A stretch of 64,000 nt of DNA from RPQJ01 sp963762315 (GTDB taxonomy: Bacteria; Pseudomonadota; Gammaproteobacteria; Steroidobacterales; Steroidobacteraceae): NCBI GenBank assembly GCA_963762315.1, contig CAVXKO010000006.1:310001-374000 (forward strand). Reading direction: 5' to 3'. The position numbers and the translations under genes are program-made. Of this stretch, positions 27,041 through 35,240 are shown in pieces. Positions within the stretch are counted from its first letter, which is position 1. Each line of letters begins with the position of its first letter. A model generated the notes under the pieces. That model had not been told where the DNA came from. It searched no databases and saw only the letters and a program-made list of their open reading frames with translations.

Positions 27041-27955
27041 ATGCGCCCCATTTTCGACAACACCGTCATGCTCGACACGTCCGGCGGCAGCGAAACGCAG
27101 CCCGCGCCGGCGCAAGGGACGTCGCTGCCAAAGCTCGGCCGCTACCAGATCGTCGGTGAGATCGGCAAGGGCGCGATGGGCGTCGTCTACCGTGCACGCG
27201 ACCCGATGATCAACCGCGAGGTCGCGCTGAAGGTGATCCCGCTCGCCGAGGAGTTCGACGGGTACGAGCTCGAGGAAGCGCGCACCAAGTTCTTCCGCGA
27301 AGCGGAGATGGCGGGCAGGCTGTCGCATCCGCACATCGTCACGATCTACGACGCGGGCGAGGACGGCGGCACGGCGTACATCGCCATGGAACTGCTGCGC
27401 GGGACTCACCTCGTCGACTACACCAGCACGTCGCGCACGCTGCCTGCCGCGATCGCGATCGAACTCGTCGCACGGCTCGCCGACGCGCTGCATTACGCGC
27501 ACCAGAACCAGGTCGTGCACCGGGACATCAAGCCGGCGAACGTCATGTTCGACGCGCCGAGCGGCGAGCTGAAGATCACGGACTTCGGCATCGCGCGCCT
27601 CACCGACTCCAACCGGACCAAGACGGGCGTCGTGCTCGGCACGCCGTCATTCATGTCGCCGGAACAGTTGCAGGGCCGGGTGGTCACCGGAAGCTCCGAC
27701 CTCTTCTCGCTCGGCATCACGCTCTACCAGCTGCTGACGGCCCAGCTGCCGTTCAGGGCGGACTCGATGCCGGGACTCATGCTGAAGATCGCCCAGGAGC
27801 CCCACACGCCGGCCCGGCTGGTCAATCCGGCGCTTCCGGAGGGAGTCGATGCATTCTTCGATCGCGCGCTCGCCAAGCCCCCCGCCGAGCGCTACCCGAA
27901 CGGCGCCGCCTTCGCGCTCGCGCTGCGCGGCCTCAATTCGCCGTCGCGCAACTGA
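27041..27955 (+). CDS. eukaryotic-type serine/threonine protein kinase
   Basis: A soluble Hanks-type kinase of 304 residues with every key motif: glycine loop GEIGKGAMGVVY (40-50), VAIK lysine at K64 (VALKVI), catalytic loop HRDIKPANVM (160-169), DFGIAR (181-186) and the activation-segment end GTPSFMSPEQ. There is no membrane segment and no PASTA or other sensor domain, so it is a cytosolic kinase of minimal form. A PP2C phosphatase gene starts eight bases downstream and an FHA gene follows, so kinase, phosphatase and phosphothreonine reader form one module. Substrates are unknown; the FHA protein is an obvious candidate. Confidence 0.95.
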   Translation: MRPIFDNTVMLDTSGGSETQPAPAQGTSLPKLGRYQIVGEIGKGAMGVVYRARDPMINREVALKVIPLAEEFDGYELEEARTKFFREAEMAGRLSHPHIVTIYDAGEDGGTAYIAMELLRGTHLVDYTSTSRTLPAAIAIELVARLADALHYAHQNQVVHRDIKPANVMFDAPSGELKITDFGIARLTDSNRTKTGVVLGTPSFMSPEQLQGRVVTGSSDLFSLGITLYQLLTAQLPFRADSMPGLMLKIAQEPHTPARLVNPALPEGVDAFFDRALAKPPAERYPNGAAFALALRGLNSPSRN

Positions 27956-27962
27956 GGACCTC

Positions 27963-28787
27963 ATGCGCCACAAGGGCAAATTCCGCTGCGTGGGTGTCAC
28001 CGACACCGGCAGGGTCCGCGACCACAACGAGGACACCTTCGGCACCGACGCGAACATCGGCCTGGTCGTGCTCGCGGACGGGATGGGCGGCTACAAGGCC
28101 GGCGAAGTGGCGAGCGGCATCACCGTGCGCACGATCATGGGGCTCGTCAAGGACGCGGTCGACCGCGAGGACCTCGGCCAGCGCGACGAGGAAACGGGGC
28201 TCACTCGCCCGGCCATCCTGCTGCGCGACGCCATCCAGCGCGCCAACAAGATCATCAACCAGACGGCAAAGACCCAGGCCAACTGCGAGGGCATGGGCAC
28301 GACCGTCGTCGCCGGCCTGTTCTTCGACGACAGGCTGACCATCGCCCACGTCGGCGATTCGCGGCTGTATCGCATGCGGGACGGGCGGCTGGAGCAGGTC
28401 ACCCAGGACCACTCGCTCCTGCAGGAGCTCGTCGCCCGGGGTTTCTACACGCCCGAGGAGGCCGGCCGCGCCTCCGCCAAGAACTACGTGACCCGCGCCC
28501 TCGGGGTCGATCAAGCGGTGGAGGTCGAGATCACCGAGGTGCCGGTCCTGAAGGACGATGTCTACCTGCTGTGCTCGGACGGCCTGTCCGACATGGTGGA
28601 GGACGACGATATTCAGTTAACTATCAGTACCTTTGGTGCTAACCTTGAGACGCTTGCTAAGCAGCTGGTGATGCTCAGCAACGACAATGGTGGCCGGGAC
28701 AACATCTCGATCGTGCTGGTGAAGGTGCTGGAGAGTTTCCCCGCGCAGCGCCGCGTGATCGACCGTTTGCTCGGAATGTTCGCTTAA
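27963..28787 (+). CDS. PP2C-type serine/threonine phosphatase
   Basis: This 274-residue Mn/Mg-dependent phosphatase should reverse the adjacent kinase. Metal-binding and catalytic motifs are VTDTGRVRDHNEDTFGTD, VVLADGMGGYKAGEVAS, GMGTTVVAGLF, IAHVGDSRLYRMRDG, LLCSDGLSDMVEDDD and GGRDNISIVLVKV. Odd point: a patch at about 28609-28690 has AT-rich codons (TTA, ACT, AGT, TTT, GGT, GCT, CTT) unlike the rest of the gene, without disrupting the protein. It starts eight bases after the kinase stop. Confidence 0.95.
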   Translation: MRHKGKFRCVGVTDTGRVRDHNEDTFGTDANIGLVVLADGMGGYKAGEVASGITVRTIMGLVKDAVDREDLGQRDEETGLTRPAILLRDAIQRANKIINQTAKTQANCEGMGTTVVAGLFFDDRLTIAHVGDSRLYRMRDGRLEQVTQDHSLLQELVARGFYTPEEAGRASAKNYVTRALGVDQAVEVEITEVPVLKDDVYLLCSDGLSDMVEDDDIQLTISTFGANLETLAKQLVMLSNDNGGRDNISIVLVKVLESFPAQRRVIDRLLGMFA

Positions 28788-28800
28788 GGGAGCCGTTTTC

Positions 28801-29512
28801 ATGGCCAGGCTAGTTCTCAGCCTCGACGGGCAGGTGCTCGCCGAATACAACATGAGCAAAGAGCGCTACACCGTCGGGCGCCTTCCGGACAACGACATCC
28901 GGATCGACAACCCGGCCGTGAGCGGGCACCACGCGCTCGTCATCAACATCCTCAACGACTCGTTCCTCGAGGACTTGAACAGCACCAACGGCACGTACGT
29001 CAACGGCAAGATCATCAAGAAGCACGCGCTGCAGGACGACGACGTCATCACCGTCGGCCACCACACGCTGCGCTTCGTCGACGGCGAAAGCGACGAACCC
29101 GCCGACGAGTTCGAGAAGACGATGGTGATCAGTTCGCGCGACGCCGCCCGCATGGCGGTGCCGCCGCCCGCCCGCGCCCCCTCCGCCGCAGGCCGCGAGC
29201 GCGGGCATGGGGCCGCAGGGAGCGTTCGCGAACGGCGCGCTGCCGAAGGCCAAGCTGCAGGTGCTGTCCGGGCAGTTCGCGGGCCGCGAGCTCGAACTCG
29301 TCAAGACACTCACGACGCTCGGCCGACCGGGCGTGCAGGTCGCGGCGATCACGCGCCGGGCGGACGGCTTCTACATCGTGCACGTCGAGAGCGGCACGGA
29401 GGGCGACTTCCCGCAGGTGAACGGCGCGCCGATCGGCCCGCAGGCTCGCAAGCTCCACGACAACGACGTGGTGCAGCTCGCCGGAGTGAAGATGGGATTC
29501 TTCGTGAACTAG
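28801..29512 (+). CDS. FHA-domain protein, probably two FHA domains (one frame break)
   Basis: The N-terminal FHA domain is canonical: RYTVGRLPDNDIRIDNPAVS-GHH with a following NSTNGTYVNGK, the phosphothreonine-reading surface. After a Pro-rich linker a second, degenerate FHA-like fold follows (LELVKTLTTLGRPGVQVAAI ... VNGAPIGPQARKLHDNDVVQ). The frame changes by +1 at about 29170, inside the Pro/Ala linker, so the two halves belong to one protein of about 236 residues. The linker also carries a TMVISSRD segment whose Thr could be a kinase target. It ends overlapping the convergent alr by four bases. Confidence 0.85.
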
Positions 29513-30585
29513 CGGAATTCGTGGGCCACGCGCTGGCTCACGCCGCAGATCAGTTCGTAGGCGACGGTTCCCGCGTGCTGGGCGATCTCCTCGGCCGGCA
29601 CGCATTCTCCCCACAGCACGACGGGATCGCCGACCGAGACGGCCGGCAGGTCCGTCACGTCCACGGTGATCATGTCCATCGACACTCGACCGACGAGCGG
29701 CGCGCGCCGGCCGTTGACCTGTACCGGGGCGCCTGACGCAGTGCTGCGCGGATAGCCGTCGCCATACCCGGCCGCCACCACCGCGATGCGCGTATCGCGA
29801 TCCGCGCGCCAGGCTCCGCCGTAACCGACCGTCTCGCCGGCTTTCACCGGCTTCACCGCGATCACCTCGGACTGCAGGCTCATCGCGGCGCGCAGGCCGA
29901 GGTCGATGCCTGATCCGCTCGGAAACGGCGACAACCCGTAGAGCATCAGTCCCGGACGTACCCAGTCGCCGCGCGTGGCGGGCCAGGCAAGCACGGCGGC
30001 GGAATTGGCGATGCTGCGGGCGCCGGCCAGCCCTTCGGTCACGGACTTGAATTGCTCGAGTTGCTGCGCAGTCTTCGGGTCGCGGCGGTCGTCGGCGCTC
30101 GCGAGGTGAGTTACCAGGGCCGGCTCGGGCGCGACACGCGGATTGCGCGCGAGGCGAGCATGCGCCGCCGCGAACTCCTCCGGCCGGAAGCCGAGCCGGT
30201 TCATGCCGGTGTCGACCTTGATCCACGCGCGGATGGGCTCGGCCCCGGCGAAGCCGTCCAGCAAATCGAGTTGCTCCGGGCTGTGCACCATCAGTTCGAA
30301 CCGCTGCTGGGCAGCAAGCGCCAGCTGCTCCGGACTGAACACGCCTTCGAGCAGCAGCACGCGATTCGCGAGCCCGGCCGTCCGGAGCGCGAGGCCTTCG
30401 TCGAGTCGGGCGACCGCGAAGCCGTCGGCCTCCGCGAGCGCCTTCGCCGACTGCAGCACGCCGTGGCCGTAGGCATTCGCCTTGATGACCGCCATCACGC
30501 GAGCACCGGCGGCACGCGTACGCGCCACGCCGAGGTTGTGGCGCAAGGCCGCGGTGTCGATGACGGAACGGATCAGGGACGGCAA
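29509..30585 (-). CDS. alr: alanine racemase
   Basis: Alr is a PLP enzyme that makes D-alanine for peptidoglycan. The PLP lysine is K35 in AVIKANAYGHG; further motifs are RAWIKVDTGMNRLGF, VRPGLMLYGLSPF, VAAGYGDGYPRS and the catalytic-tyrosine region VGRVSMDMITVDVTDLP. 358 residues, full length. It follows dnaB by ten bases, as in many Gammaproteobacteria. Confidence 0.98.
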   Translation of the reverse strand: MPSLIRSVIDTAALRHNLGVARTRAAGARVMAVIKANAYGHGVLQSAKALAEADGFAVARLDEGLALRTAGLANRVLLLEGVFSPEQLALAAQQRFELMVHSPEQLDLLDGFAGAEPIRAWIKVDTGMNRLGFRPEEFAAAHARLARNPRVAPEPALVTHLASADDRRDPKTAQQLEQFKSVTEGLAGARSIANSAAVLAWPATRGDWVRPGLMLYGLSPFPSGSGIDLGLRAAMSLQSEVIAVKPVKAGETVGYGGAWRADRDTRIAVVAAGYGDGYPRSTASGAPVQVNGRRAPLVGRVSMDMITVDVTDLPAVSVGDPVVLWGECVPAEEIAQHAGTVAYELICGVSQRVAHEFR

Positions 30586-30595
30586 GGCGGGGCTC

Positions 30596-32014
30596 TCAGT
30601 CGCCGTAGCCGCCGTAGCCGCCGTGCGCGAGATTCTCGAAGCGCGTGTACTTGCCGAGGAACGTGAGATGCACGTCGCCGGTGGGGCCGTTGCGCTGCTT
30701 GGCGATGATGATGTCGGCGACGCCTTTGCGGGGCGTGTCGGGCTCGTACACTTCCTCGCGGTAGATCAGCATGATGACGTCTGCGTCCTGCTCAATAGCG
30801 CCCGATTCGCGAAGATCCGACATCACCGGCTTCTTGTCCTGGCGCTGCTCGACGCCGCGGTTGAGCTGCGAGAGCGCGATCACCGGCACCTTCAGCTCCT
30901 TCGCGAGCGCCTTGAGCGAGCGCGAGATCTCCGAGATTTCCGTGGCGCGGTTCTCGCGGGTGCCCGGTACCTGCATCAGCTGCAGGTAATCGACGACGAT
31001 CAGGCCAAGGCCGTCCTTGCGCTCGCGCGCGAGGCGTCGCGAACGAGCGCGCACCTCGGTGGGCGTGAGCGCGCCGCTGTCGTCGATGAAGAGCGGCGCC
31101 GTCTTCATCTGCGCGATGGCGCTGTTGATGCGCGCCCAGTCCTCGTCGCCGAACATGCCGGTGCGCATGTGGCTCTGGTCCACGCGGCCAATCGAGGAAA
31201 TCATGCGGAACGCGAGCTGTTCGCGCGACATTTCCATGGAGAAGACCGCCACCGCCTTGTTCTGCGCAATCGCGGCGTGCTCGGCGATGTTCAGCGCGAG
31301 CGTCGTCTTGCCCATCGACGGCCGGCCCGCGACGATGATGAGGTCGCCGGGCTGCAGGCCGGCGGTCATGCGATCGAGTTCCGTGTACCCCGAGCTGATG
31401 CCGGTGAGTTGCCCCTGCGACTGGTGCAGCATGTCGAGGCGGTCGATGGTCGCGCCGAGCACGTCGCGCAACGGCACGAAACCCGAGCCGGTGCGCCGGC
31501 CTTTCTCGGCGATCTCGAAGACGCGCCGCTCGGCCTCATCCACCAGTTCGGTAGCAGGGCGGCCTTCGCTCAGGTAGGCGGTGCCGGCGATTTCGCCGCT
31601 GACGCGGATCAGCTGCCGCAGCAGCGAGCGCTCGCGCACGATGTCGGCATAGGCGCGGATGTTGGCGGCAGAGGGCGTGTCTCGTGCGAGCCCGGCGAGG
31701 TACCCGAGCCCGCCCGATTCCTCCGCCTGGCCCTTGGCCGCGAGATACTCCGCAAGCGTGACGGCGTCGCTGGGCTCGTTGCGCGCGGAAAGTTCCGCGA
31801 TCGCCTCGAAGATCACCTGGTGGTCGCGCCGGTAGAAGTCCTCGGCGCGCAGGCGGTCTGCGATGGAGTCCCAGGTGCTGTTGTCGAGGAGCAGGCCGCC
31901 GAGCACGGCCTGCTCGGCCTCGACGGAGTGCGGAGGCACGCGCAGCGCGTCTTCCGCGCTCACGAAGGCCGGCGCCTTGCGGCGCTGCCGAACCGCTCCG
32001 CCGTCCTGCTCCAT
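30596..32014 (-). CDS. dnaB: replicative DNA helicase DnaB
   Basis: DnaB is the hexameric replication-fork helicase. The N-terminal domain (VPPHSVEAEQAVLGGLLLDN) leads to the RecA-like domain with Walker A IIVAGRPSMGKTTLALNIAE, Walker B LGLIVVDYLQLMQVPGT and KELKVPVIALSQLNRGVEQR. The 472-residue protein has no intein. It lies between rplI and alr in the usual order. Confidence 0.99.
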   Translation of the reverse strand: MEQDGGAVRQRRKAPAFVSAEDALRVPPHSVEAEQAVLGGLLLDNSTWDSIADRLRAEDFYRRDHQVIFEAIAELSARNEPSDAVTLAEYLAAKGQAEESGGLGYLAGLARDTPSAANIRAYADIVRERSLLRQLIRVSGEIAGTAYLSEGRPATELVDEAERRVFEIAEKGRRTGSGFVPLRDVLGATIDRLDMLHQSQGQLTGISSGYTELDRMTAGLQPGDLIIVAGRPSMGKTTLALNIAEHAAIAQNKAVAVFSMEMSREQLAFRMISSIGRVDQSHMRTGMFGDEDWARINSAIAQMKTAPLFIDDSGALTPTEVRARSRRLARERKDGLGLIVVDYLQLMQVPGTRENRATEISEISRSLKALAKELKVPVIALSQLNRGVEQRQDKKPVMSDLRESGAIEQDADVIMLIYREEVYEPDTPRKGVADIIIAKQRNGPTGDVHLTFLGKYTRFENLAHGGYGGYGD

Positions 32015-32035
32015 CGAGCGTCTCCCGGGCGAGGA

Positions 32036-32485
32036 TTATTCCTCGGCGACGATGGTGACCGGCAGCTCGATTTCGATGTCGGTATGCAGGTGCAGCTTCA
32101 CGTGGTGCTCGCCGACGAGGCGGATCGGGCCGCCCGGCAGGCGCACTTCGCTGCGCTCGATGCGGATGCCCGCCTTGGTGACGGCCTCGGAGATGTCGGC
32201 GGTGCCGACCGACCCGAACAGCTTTCCTTCGGTACCGGCCTTCGCCGCGAGGGTCAGCTTGAAGCCCTCGAGCTGGGCGGCGCGCGACTTGGCGCTCGCG
32301 AGATCGTCCGCGGCGATCTTCTCGAACTCCGCGCGACGCTCCTCGAACTTCTTCAGGTTGGCGGCGGTGCACACCGCAGCCTTGCCCTGCGGGAGCAGGT
32401 AGTTGCGGCCGTAACCCGGCTTCACCTTCACCTTGTCGCCGATGTTGCCGAGGTTGGCGACCTTCTGCAGCAGGATGACTTCCAT
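32036..32485 (-). CDS. rplI: 50S ribosomal protein L9 (bL9)
   Basis: bL9 is the elongated 50S protein near the L1 stalk. The 149-residue sequence has the N-terminal globular domain (MEVILLQKVANLGNIGDKVK, VKPGYGRNYLLPQGKA), a long connecting helix (RRAEFEKIAADDLASAKSRA) and the C-terminal domain (KLFGSVGTADISEAVTKAGI). Confidence 0.99.
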   Translation of the reverse strand: MEVILLQKVANLGNIGDKVKVKPGYGRNYLLPQGKAAVCTAANLKKFEERRAEFEKIAADDLASAKSRAAQLEGFKLTLAAKAGTEGKLFGSVGTADISEAVTKAGIRIERSEVRLPGGPIRLVGEHHVKLHLHTDIEIELPVTIVAEE

Positions 32486-32515
32486 CGTTGTTTCCTCGAT
32501 TGACTGTTCTGTCGT

Positions 32516-33418
32516 TCAGGCAGGGCGCGTCGCGTTCGGACGCGAGCGAGCCCAGTTATCCACGAAACCCCAGGCCGCCAGTACCGCGACCATTGCCGGC
32601 GCAATCAGCGCCAGCAGGACATAAATCACCCACAGCCAGGCGGCGTTCCATCCGCCTGCCGCGACCTTGCGGTGTGCCGCAGCCAGCCCCACCACCATCA
32701 GCGCGCCCAGGAACAGGCGGCCGAGGTCATCGAGCAGCACCAGCTTCGTCAGCTGCGACGCGACGAGGATGATCGCCGCCGCCGCGCCGAGCACGAGACC
32801 CAGCCGGATCGACTGGAACTCCTTCCCGAAGCTGCCCTCGCCCTGCGGCAGCGACTGCCACCAGCGCGCGAGGAACAGCGCGGACATCGCGAGCAGCACG
32901 GTCAGCGCCGTGACCCAACCCCACAACGTCTGCGCCAGCGCCTCCGCCAGCCCGTCCTTCTCGAGGTCCCACGGCAGCCCCTGCCGCTGCATCTCATGCG
33001 CCATGTCGCGCACGAACGGCAGCCAGAACTGCTGCGGGTCGCCGAAGGACACGTGCAGCACCACCAGCAAGACTGCGCCTGCGAGTGTCGCCACCTGCAG
33101 GCACATCGACAATGACTGCGTCTGCGAGAGCAGCCAGGCCAGCACCAGCGGCGGGCCCAGCACCCAGGCAGCATAGATCAGCCCGACCGGGATGGGGCGC
33201 CCGAGCACCCACATCGCCCCGGCCAGCAGACCGCTCGCACCGAGCGCCACTGCCAGGCCGACCCGGCCGCCACGCACCAGCGTGACCAGGCCCGGCACCG
33301 CCCCCGGCAGGAAGAACGCGAACCCCAGCCCGAACAACGGCAGCAGCCCCAGCAGTCCCGTCACCAGGACGGCACCGCCTGGATTCGCGGCAAGCCATTG
33401 GGCGAGCGTGCGGTTCAT
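32516..33418 (-). CDS. DUF2232-like polytopic membrane protein
   Basis: A 300-residue, very hydrophobic protein with about eight membrane segments, situated between rpsR and rplI where DUF2232/YybS-like proteins occur in many Proteobacteria. Its function is not established. Recognisable parts are the first two hairpins (AVLVTGLLGLLPLFGLGFAF) and IRLGLVLGAAAAIILVASQL near the middle. The ATG at 33418 (MNRTLAQWLAANPGGAVLV) is preferred over upstream starts. It is in the rpsF-rpsR-rplI-dnaB operon; no priB gene is present. Confidence 0.8.
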   Translation of the reverse strand: MNRTLAQWLAANPGGAVLVTGLLGLLPLFGLGFAFFLPGAVPGLVTLVRGGRVGLAVALGASGLLAGAMWVLGRPIPVGLIYAAWVLGPPLVLAWLLSQTQSLSMCLQVATLAGAVLLVVLHVSFGDPQQFWLPFVRDMAHEMQRQGLPWDLEKDGLAEALAQTLWGWVTALTVLLAMSALFLARWWQSLPQGEGSFGKEFQSIRLGLVLGAAAAIILVASQLTKLVLLDDLGRLFLGALMVVGLAAAHRKVAAGGWNAAWLWVIYVLLALIAPAMVAVLAAWGFVDNWARSRPNATRPA

Positions 33419-33459
33419 GCTGGCGCCCCGGCGGTTCTCCCGCACGGCGCCCTTTTGGC

Positions 33460-33684
33460 TCAGTGCTGGTCCGTGTACGGGAGCAGCGCCAGGAAGCGGG
33501 CCCGCTTGATCGCGAGCGACAGCTGGCGCTGGTAGTTCGACCGCGTGCCGGTGATGCGGCTCGGGACGATCTTGCCCGTCTCGGTGATGTAGCCCTTCAG
33601 CGTGGCCAGGTCCTTGTAATCGATGCGCTCGACGCCTTCGGCTGTGAACTTGCAGAACTTACGGCGTCGGAAAAAACGTGCCAT
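33460..33684 (-). CDS. rpsR: 30S ribosomal protein S18 (bS18)
   Basis: bS18 pairs with bS6 on the platform of the 30S subunit. The 74-residue sequence is canonical: MARFFRRRKFCKFTAEGVER, IDYKDLATLKGYITETGKIV, PSRITGTRSNYQRQLSLAIK. It lies just downstream of rpsF. Confidence 0.99.
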   Translation of the reverse strand: MARFFRRRKFCKFTAEGVERIDYKDLATLKGYITETGKIVPSRITGTRSNYQRQLSLAIKRARFLALLPYTDQH

Positions 33685-33720
33685 GGGTCACCCGATGAAT
33701 TGAGTTGTGCGAGGTCGCGA

Positions 33721-34143
33721 TCAGTCGGCCGAACGGTCGCGGCGGTCGCCGCGATCGCCACGATCGCCACGGTCGTCGTCGCTCGCTTCCGGCAGCGTCG
33801 ATTCCTCGGCGCGGCCGCCCTCTTCCGCCGCCTTCGCCATCGGCGAAGCCTCGGTGACGGCTGCGTCCATCGCAACGACCATGTTGCGGATGACGGCATC
33901 GCTGAAGCGGAACGACGCGGTGAGTTCTTCGAGCACGGCCTTGCCGCACTCGACGTTCATCAGCACGTAGTGCGCCTTGTGGATCTTGTTGATCGGGTAC
34001 GCCAGCTGGCGGCGGCCCCAGTCCTCGAGGCGATGAATCGCGCCGCCGCCCGCGGTGATGATGCCGCGGTAGCGCTCGATCATGGCGGGGACCTGTTCGC
34101 TCTGATCCGGATGGACCAGGAACACGATTTCGTAATGACGCAT
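33721..34143 (-). CDS. rpsF: 30S ribosomal protein S6 (bS6)
   Basis: bS6 binds bS18 and 16S rRNA. The core is standard: MRHYEIVFLVHPDQSEQVPA, RLEDWGRRQLAYPINKIHKA, HYVLMNVECGKAVLEEL. The C-terminal tail is long and repetitive (EASDDDRGDRGDRGDRRDRS), built of Arg-Gly-Asp repeats. Glutamate-rich tails are the norm in E. coli S6, so this is a lineage variation. A strong AAGGAG ribosome-binding site precedes the ATG. 140 residues. Confidence 0.98.
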   Translation of the reverse strand: MRHYEIVFLVHPDQSEQVPAMIERYRGIITAGGGAIHRLEDWGRRQLAYPINKIHKAHYVLMNVECGKAVLEELTASFRFSDAVIRNMVVAMDAAVTEASPMAKAAEEGGRAEESTLPEASDDDRGDRGDRGDRRDRSAD

Positions 34144-34486
34144 GCAATCGCTCCTTATGGGTTTGCCGCCCGAATGGGTTGGTGCGACAAGGAGTTACAA
34201 CGACCGCGCAACCCTCGGGGGGCGCTACGGGGCCGCCAAGGATAGCGGAGCGAGCCAAGCCGCGCAAATCTAGCCGCGCAGCCCTACCGGCGGCAGCGGG
34301 CCACGCAGGCAACGGCCGCGAGCCAAAGGCCTAGCCGGGTCAATCCGCCGGGACGCCGGCCATGGACGGCCGTGCAGGCTCCGCACGCGCCGTCCATGCG
34401 CGTACGTCCCGGCGGGTTGACCCGGCTTGGGCCTTCGGCTCGCCGCCGTTGGCTGCCGTGCGCGCTCGCGCTTGGTCCTGACGCTG
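34144..34486. other. 343-base intergenic region (rpsF leader plus long hairpin)
   Basis: No gene is visible. The part nearest rpsF (34144-34300) is its mRNA leader, where an S6:S18 autoregulatory RNA could lie; I cannot confirm one. The rest is a long inverted repeat. Confidence 0.7.
34302..34459. repeat. long near-perfect inverted repeat (stem of about 75 bases)
   Basis: Left arm 34302-34378 and right arm 34381-34459 are reverse complements with few mismatches. Exactly matching blocks include GCCGGGTCAA(T/C)CCGCCGGGACG and CATGGACGGC. The apex is a GTGC...GCAC mini-hairpin. It lies between the rlmB stop and the rpsF leader on the same strand, so it would be the 3' end of the rnr-rlmB transcript. 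Confidence 0.85.
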
Positions 34487-35240
34487 CTACTTACGCGGTT
34501 TGGCGCGCCGCTGCCGGACCGCCTCGAAGAGCGCCACGCCGGTGGCGACGGAAACGTTGAGGCTTTCGACCGCGCCGGCCATCGGGATGGAGACCAGCTG
34601 GTCGCAGCGACTCGCGGGTGAGGCGCCGCATGCCCTCGCCTTCGGAGCCCATGACGAGCGCGGTGGGGCCGGTGAAGTCCACATCGAACAGCGTCTGGCC
34701 TGCATCGTCCGACGTACCGATCAACCAGATGCCGCGTTCCTTGAGGTCGCGCAGCGTGCGCGCAAGATTCACGACGGACACGAACGGGATGGACTCGGCG
34801 GCGCCGGCGGCGACCTTGCGGGCGACCGGAGTGAGGCCGGCGGCGCGATCGCGCGGAGCGATCACTGCGGCGACACCGGCCGCATCGGCGCTGCGCAGGC
34901 ACGCGCCGAGGTTGTGCGGATCCTGCACGCCGTCGAGCACCAGCAGCAGCGGCGCGCCCTCGGCCGCTTCGAGCGCCTCTTCCAGCTGGGTTTCCGGATC
35001 GCCGGCCTTGGCCTGCAGTTCGGCGACGACGCCCTGGTGACGCCCGCCTTCGGCCAGCTTGTCGAGCAGCGCATCGTTCGCGGCTTCGATCTGCACGCCG
35101 GCGCGTTGTGCCAGTTCGCGCACCTCGCCGAGGCGGCCGGCATCGCGGCCCGAGGCGAGCAGCACCCGCCGCACGCGCTGCGGCGTGCGCGTGAGCATCA
35201 CGCGCACGGAGTGGATGCCATACGCCACCGCATGAGACAT
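34487..35240 (-). CDS. rlmB: 23S rRNA (guanosine-2'-O-)-methyltransferase RlmB (one frame break)
   Basis: RlmB methylates G2251 of 23S rRNA. The N-terminal substrate-binding domain (YGIHSVRVMLTRTPQRVRRV) and SPOUT core (LVLDGVQDPHNLGACLRSAD, ALVMGSEGEGMRRLTRE) are in one frame; the end, QLVSIPMAGAVESLNVSVAT and GVALFEAVRQRR, is in the next. One extra base near 34610 (TCG-C-TGC) explains it. Corrected length is about 250 residues. The start overlaps the rnr stop by one base (TGATG), so the two are translationally coupled. Confidence 0.92.

Noticed and set aside
34144..34300. S6:S18-binding autoregulatory RNA in the rpsF leader
   Set aside because: The location is right, but I could not identify the conserved loop and bulge with confidence by eye.
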